The translations under genes and the position numbers were made by a program. 64,000 nucleotides of DNA from Prasinococcaceae sp. CCMP 1430 (taxonomy: Eukaryota; Prasinodermophyta; Palmophyllophyceae; Prasinococcales; Prasinococcaceae), in contig RQSC01000806.1 in assembly GCA_013416795.1 (NCBI GenBank), forward strand, positions 33,256-97,255, written 5' to 3'. The notes below the pieces were generated by a model. The model had not been told where the DNA came from and did no database searches. It saw only the letters and a list, made by a program, of their open reading frames with translations. The stretch's first letter is position 1; each line of letters starts with the position of its first letter. Positions 59,591 through 64,000 of this stretch are shown piece by piece.

Positions 59591-61138
59591 CTGCGCCTTC
59601 CCGCGCGGGGCGGTGCGCGGGTGCGGGTGCGCGCGCGCGAGAAAGCGGCCCACTTCCTCCAGGCGGCTCTTCCCTCCCCCACGGGAGGCGCCGGCGCCGG
59701 CGCCGACGGGCCGACCGCGGCACCTGTGCCACCCCTGTCCCTGCCTGCTGCAGCGGCAGCGCCGCTGCCACCACCCCACGCACGCGCGCGAGGCGCTCGC
59801 GCGCGCCGCGCCCCTCGCGCAACCCCCCTTCCTCCACCCACACGCCCCGCAGGCGCGCGCGAGCGCTGCTGTCCCCCTCCTCTTCCCCTTTATACCCTCC
59901 AAACGACTCCCCTAGGTGTGTGCGCGCGCCTTCCCCTTCCCCTTCCCCTTCCCCTTTCCCTCCACCACCCACCGAGCGCGCGCCGCAGGCGCGCGCGCGC
60001 GCTGTGTGGCGCGCGCGGGGACCACGCGCCGCCAGCTTGGCGCGCGGCACCTTTACGGTGGATACAAAAAACAGGGTTTATTTATCTCATCAATATACAT
60101 TACACAATTCTCGCTTCGCGCCCGGCGGGGTTCGGGTTGACGCCGGGCGCGCGCGCGCGCGCGCGCTTCTTTTTCGGGACCCATTTGCGGATGGGGATTC
60201 CGCCCCGCGCGCGCGCGCGCGCGCGCCCCGCCGCCGCCGCCGAACCCCGCGACGAATGGGCGGCCCCGCGTCCGACGCGGCGCGCGCGCGCGCGCGAAAA
60301 AAAAGAAAACAAACGGCGGAATCCCGAATCGATAACGTGGGGCGCAGGACCGCCCGGAGCCTTTCTTGGAGCGAAGCGACGCGACGCAGTCACCCCCGGC
60401 CAGCAAACGCCGACGCATTGCACACTTGAAATTCTAAAAGACGTATAATATACCCACGGGCGACAGCTCATCATCGTGCGCTTTGCGTCTGCGGCGCGTG
60501 TAGCTGCTGCTGAAGCTGCTGCTGCTGCTGCTGCTGCTGGTGGTGTTGGTCCTCCTTTCGAAGCGTGCGGGCCGCAGAGCTTCCTGCTCGTGTTCGCCCC
60601 CCCCTCCCGCTGGTTGGCCTCTGCTGCGCGTGCAGCTGCTGCTGAAGCTGCTGCTGCTGCTGCCGCTGCTGCTGCTGCTGCTGGTGGTGGTCACCTGCCA
60701 CCCTCGGCTTGGTTGGCAGCAGCCTTCTTCGCGCCTTGTTGTCTCGACAGGCTCTCCCGGTTCCACCGGGTTCTTTCCCAGGTCATCCACATTTTTTCGC
60801 TCGACACCGGCGTACATCCCAGAAATACTTGGGCCGGCGCCGGGGGGGGTGGTGGGCCCGGGTCAGCAGCGCAATGCTGGGATCAAACGCGCGCGTAGCG
60901 AAGTACCCGTAGTACGGGGGTGCGGGTCCCAGCCCCGGTTCGGACCTCCTGGATGTGTTGGGGCTGATTGTATTGTACCAGGTAAACGACTATGCCCATT
61001 CCTATTCCCACCCCGACTCCGCCTGGGGGCGGGCGGCACGCGCGCGGCGCGCGCGTGGCGCGTGCCCCGAACCGCAACGCGCGCGCGCGGCGCGCCCCCC
61101 CCCCCCAACCGGCAACGAATGGATCTAAAAGACGTCAA
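59591..61138. other. Gene-poor region with C-tracts, CG runs and CTG repeats
   Basis: CCCCTT repeats lie at about 59930-59960 and CG dinucleotide runs at about 60148-60165, 60208-60226 and 60280-60296. CTG-triplet blocks occupy 60503-60690 (separate entry). A 60-bp AT-richer segment sits at 60058-60115. Part of the left end may hold 5' exons of the RING gene. No complete gene could be supported. Confidence 0.5.
60501..60690. repeat. Duplicated CTG/CAG trinucleotide block
   Basis: A block GCTGCTGCTGAAGCTGCTG plus more CTG, ending in GGTGGTG, occurs at 60503 and again at 60635. The offset of 132 bp is a whole number of codons. All frames give homopolymers (Leu or Ala on the + strand, Gln or Ser on the minus). 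Confidence 0.85.
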
Positions 61139-62070
61139 ATGAAACCACGGGCGACCGCTTTCGAAACGCGCGTCGCCGCGCGCTTCTTCCCGCGCGCGGA
61201 TTTGGGGTTTGTATGTAGGGTCCACAACGTGCCGTCGAAAGGGTGCGATGTGACGCGAATTGAAGGGGAGAGGGGTTTGGGTTGGGAAAAGAAACGGCGC
61301 GCGCGCTCGCCACACGCCCTCGGTGCGCGCGGGGGGACGCGCGCGCGGGTGTGGGCGGGTGAGTGTGGGCGCGCGCCACTCGGCGGGCGCGCTGCCGCGC
61401 GGCCGCGGCGCAGGCGCAGGGGCCGCACGAGGTGCTCGGCGTGGACTACGGCGCGTCGCGCGAGGAGCTGCGCGCGGCGTTCCGCCGACTCGTGCGCACG
61501 CAGCACCCGGACGTGGTCGCGGCCCGAAGCGGCGAGCAGGCGCAGCGCCAGGCGAACGCGCGCTTCATCGAGATACTGGGCGCGTACGAGGCGCTCATGG
61601 GCGATGGGCGGCGGGGCGACTGGCTCTCCGAGCTGGACATCGACGCGCCGAGGTGGACCGTGAACGGCGGCCGCCACAAGGGCCGGTGGCGGTCAGAGGA
61701 GATCGAGTTCTACCCGATGGAGCCCACGATCGAAAACCGCGCGTACGACACGCGGAGCGACGCAGAGATGCAGGCCGCTGCGAGCGCCTGGATGGCGCAC
61801 CAAGAGGAGCGCGCGCGGGCGAAGGAGGAGCGCGAAGCCGCCCTCCGAGCACAACGAGATGCACAGCGCGCGCGAGCGAGGCAGGCGCAGGCGCGCCAGT
61901 CTAGCTCCGCGGGCGACGGCATGATGATGGCGTTCGTCGGCCTGGCAGCCTTCATGGCGGTGTCCACGTCGAGTGGCATGCCAGCCAGCGGCAACGATTC
62001 GCGTCCGGCGGGCATGCCGGCCGCCGGGGAGTGCCGCGAGCGGGGCGGAGGGCTCTGCCGCTTCCTCTGA
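61139..62070 (+). CDS. J-domain (DnaJ-like) protein
   Basis: The main exon runs from about 61414 to TGA 62068-62070. It begins with a J domain: GPHEVLGVDYGASREELRAA, then FRRLVRTQHPDVV with the HPD tripeptide that stimulates Hsp70, then a helix ending YEALMGD. Beyond it are an Arg/Trp-containing segment (DAPRWTVNGGRHKGRWRS), a charged helix and a short hydrophobic segment (GMMMAFVGLAAFMAVS), possibly a tail anchor. The frame has no ATG before the J domain. A plausible first exon 61139-61210 (MKPRATAFETRVAARFFPRA, presequence-like) ends at GTATGT and joins in phase 0 to an acceptor GCGCAG at 61413, giving about 242 residues. The first exon is tentative. Confidence 0.7.
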
Positions 62071-62239
62071 GCAGCACACCCGCACGAGGAACGCGGTGCG
62101 TGTGCGAAGGGCAAATAGAATTACATGCTTGCACTGCCGACCAGTATTTGGTCTCCTCATCCATTTTTGTATACATTGCGTAGTTGTTTGTCGCCCGTTG
62201 CGCTGCTTTCGGATGCGCCATGCGCGCTCGAGCATGCGG

Positions 62240-64000
62240 TCAGTTTTGCGCGTGCGGAAGAGAGGACGCGTCGCCGGCGCCCCCTGGCTGAGTGACGACG
62301 GTCACGGAGGGGCCCAACAGCGCGGAGCTCCCTCCATTCGCGCGGCCGCGGCCGGAGTGATCGCCGTTGCTGCCGTCCCTGGAGTGCGCGCCCTCGTCGT
62401 CGCCCGGGCAGCAGTCGTTGAGATCGCATCGCTGCACCGTGATGGTGTCCACACGCCGCTTGTCCGCTTTCACGACGGTGACAAGCCACTTGGCACTGCG
62501 GCTCTCGCCCACGTCCTGCCCCTCGTCGTGGCCGTCCACGTCTTCCGCCGCCATGGCCTCTGCGGCATCCCAGTTGAGCTCGACGACCGCGCGCTGGCCC
62601 GCCTGAGCGATGTACCCGTTGAAGGCGGCGCTAATCGCCCACCCCGACACCATGTCGTAGTCACCGTCTGGCGGGGATACGCCGAGCATCTCACTGAAGT
62701 CGTCCATGCGCGTCTGCCAGGCGTCGCGCACGGTGGCGGCGCTCGGACGCCCAGCGGCGTCGCGCGCGTCCACGGCGACCGACGCCAGGTCACGCTGCGC
62801 GCGGTTCGCCTCGCCTTGCTTCTCGTCGTAAATCTCCCCGACCAGCGACTCGAGCACGTCCTCCAGCGTTGCGATGCCTACCACCCCGCCGCTCTCGTGA
62901 ACCAGGCACGCCATGTGCAGCCGCCGCTGCTGGAGCTCGCTGAGCAAAGCCATGTGCGACATGGTCTCGCTCACGAACACAGCCTCATGCATCAGGTCCC
63001 TCACGCGCGAGTCGAGCGAGATGCCCGCCAGCGACGCCCGCGCGGCCCCCCCGCCGCCGTGCTCTCCCGCGTGCGTCGCACTCGGCCCAGCCATCGCGCG
63101 CGCGACGCCGTCGCCCCCAACCTCCGCGTCAGACTCTAGCTGGAGGGTATCGACGAGCTCGAGCAGGTCCGCAGCGAAGGCGATGCCGATGACGTTGTCC
63201 ACGCGCTTCGAGTACACGGGCACGCGCGAGAAGCGGTGCTGCCGCCAGAGCTCGTACAGCGCGCCGAGCGGCGCGTCCCCGTTGACGGCCACCACGTCGC
63301 ACAGCGGCGTCATGCACTCGGCCACGGGGCGGCTGTCCATGTCCATGGCGCGCTCCACCAGCGCCTGCTCCCCTACCGACAGCGAGCCCGCGTCGCCCGC
63401 GCCGGCCACCACCAAGCGCAACTCCTCCTCCGACACCTCGGGATTGGCGTCCGGGTCGACGCCGAACAGCCTCAGCAGCACGTTGGATCCCGCGGTGAGG
63501 CAGCGCGACAGCGGGTACAAGGGCACGCTCAGGGCGTTCACGGCGGGCAGCAGCAGCCGCGCCAGCGGGGTTGCGAAGGTCACCGCGATCGTCTTGGGCA
63601 CGATCTCGCAGAACACCAGCACCACCACCGCGAGCACCGCGGCGCTGATCGCCACGCCCTTGGGGCCGAACATGCAGCCCGCAAGGTACGCCGCCAGCGT
63701 GGATGTGGCCACGTTGGCCAGCGTCGAGCCGATCAGGATGGTCGACAGGAAGCGCGACACGTCCGACACGGTCGCCGAGAAGACCCCCCTCTCTCCGCGC
63801 TCCGCCTCCTCGCCGGCCAGCTCGCGCATCTTCCAGGGCCACAGCGTGGTGAGCGCGATCTCCACCAGCGAGAAATACGCGTTGACGAAGAGCAGGGCCA
63901 CCAGCGCGGCCAGCGCGCCCATGTCGAGCGCCGCCCAGTCGATCGCTGCGGCGGCGCGCGCCTGCGGCGGCGCCGCGGAGGCCGCCCCCACGCAGCCCTC
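62240..64000 (-). CDS. CNNM/CorC (HlyC/CorC) family membrane protein, N-terminus off the window
   Basis: The frame is open from the right edge to the stop at 62240-62242, about 587 residues. Domains in order: DUF21/CNNM transmembrane region (ALAALVALLFVNAYFSLVEI, then FLSTILIGSTLANVATSTLA and VLVFCEIVPKTIAVTFA), a CBS pair (SRPVAECMTPLCDVVAVNGD to RVDNVIGIAFAADLLELV, then LAGISLDSRVRDLMHEAVFV to GGVVGIATLEDVLESLVGEI), and a CorC_HlyC-like C-terminal domain (DFSEMLGVSPPDGDYDMVSG). These proteins bind nucleotides at the CBS pair and are linked to Mg2+ (or Co2+) transport. The first in-frame codon seen as a possible start is a GTG; the real N-terminus, possibly a transit peptide, lies beyond 64000. 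Confidence 0.9.
   Translation of the reverse strand, partial: EGCVGAASAAPPQARAAAAIDWAALDMGALAALVALLFVNAYFSLVEIALTTLWPWKMRELAGEEAERGERGVFSATVSDVSRFLSTILIGSTLANVATSTLAAYLAGCMFGPKGVAISAAVLAVVVLVFCEIVPKTIAVTFATPLARLLLPAVNALSVPLYPLSRCLTAGSNVLLRLFGVDPDANPEVSEEELRLVVAGAGDAGSLSVGEQALVERAMDMDSRPVAECMTPLCDVVAVNGDAPLGALYELWRQHRFSRVPVYSKRVDNVIGIAFAADLLELVDTLQLESDAEVGGDGVARAMAGPSATHAGEHGGGGAARASLAGISLDSRVRDLMHEAVFVSETMSHMALLSELQQRRLHMACLVHESGGVVGIATLEDVLESLVGEIYDEKQGEANRAQRDLASVAVDARDAAGRPSAATVRDAWQTRMDDFSEMLGVSPPDGDYDMVSGWAISAAFNGYIAQAGQRAVVELNWDAAEAMAAEDVDGHDEGQDVGESRSAKWLVTVVKADKRRVDTITVQRCDLNDCCPGDDEGAHSRDGSNGDHSGRGRANGGSSALLGPSVTVVTQPGGAGDASSLPHAQN

Noticed and set aside
60430-60830. Possible SERF/4F5-like peptide on the minus strand (NRESLSRQQGAKK)
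   Set aside because: The match is short and degenerate, the frame ends at TGA after 33 residues, and flanking CTG repeats make chance likely.
60880-61000. Minus-strand text VVYLVQYNQPQHIQEVRTGA
   Set aside because: All three minus frames look moderately protein-like here and none has supported boundaries.

Overview
The window is nuclear DNA of a GC-rich, compact, intron-bearing photosynthetic eukaryote. Evidence for a eukaryote: spliceosomal GT-AG introns of about 100-330 bp interrupt recognisable genes with phases that match, and the gene set is eukaryotic (VPS45, NDC80, NBS1, BRWD/PHIP, a PITAIRE CDK, Ste24, IPI1/TEX10). Evidence for a plastid: a plastid terminal oxidase, an OEP61-type TPR protein and an RWP-RK factor. 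With an ELO-type fatty acid elongase the mix suggests a microalga, perhaps a haptophyte; that lineage guess is inference. All three stop codons are used as stops.

Layout. 1-8 kb: edge of a minus-strand gene, GT/CA microsatellites, a lipoyl-domain fragment fused at a single N to an RWP-RK gene, a large Cys-rich 'CEWRDGEC' repeat gene (minus) and a four-exon HAD phosphoglycolate-phosphatase-type gene (minus). 8-18.9 kb: a Ser-rich protein, an FAD oxidoreductase with a C-terminal CS domain, an ankyrin gene with a predicted 9-nt microexon, a NUDIX gene, a cytochrome P450 and the CAAX protease Ste24. 18.9-32.3 kb: a WD40/coiled-coil protein, plastid terminal oxidase (PTOX), IPI1/TEX10, an unidentified helical protein and VPS45. 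32.4-44.3 kb: NBS1, a meiotic-clade AAA ATPase, an Ldh_2-family dehydrogenase, a small polybasic protein ending in a CaaX box, and BRWD/PHIP. 44.3-53 kb: an AT-rich repeat-laden stretch, NDC80, a CDKC/CDK12-like kinase and RecQ. 53-64 kb: a UPF0390 protein, an OEP61-like protein, an alpha/beta hydrolase, an ELO elongase, a RING-H2 protein, a CTG-repeat region, a J-domain protein and a CNNM/CorC transporter cut by the right edge.

Genes lie on both strands, often as tight convergent pairs (25-60 bp between stops) or divergent pairs sharing a short promoter region. There are no operons. Themes are DNA repair and chromosome segregation (NBS1, RecQ, NDC80), chromatin and transcription (BRWD, CDKC, RWP-RK), membrane traffic and prenyl processing (VPS45, Ste24, a CaaX protein), and plastid or redox metabolism (PTOX, HAD phosphatase, P450, FAD-CS).

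The assembly has N gaps at 8079-8608, 23669-23974 and 44247-44326, and single Ns at 1543 and 50677, both of which interrupt coding logic. No tRNA, rRNA, CRISPR array or intact transposon was recognised.
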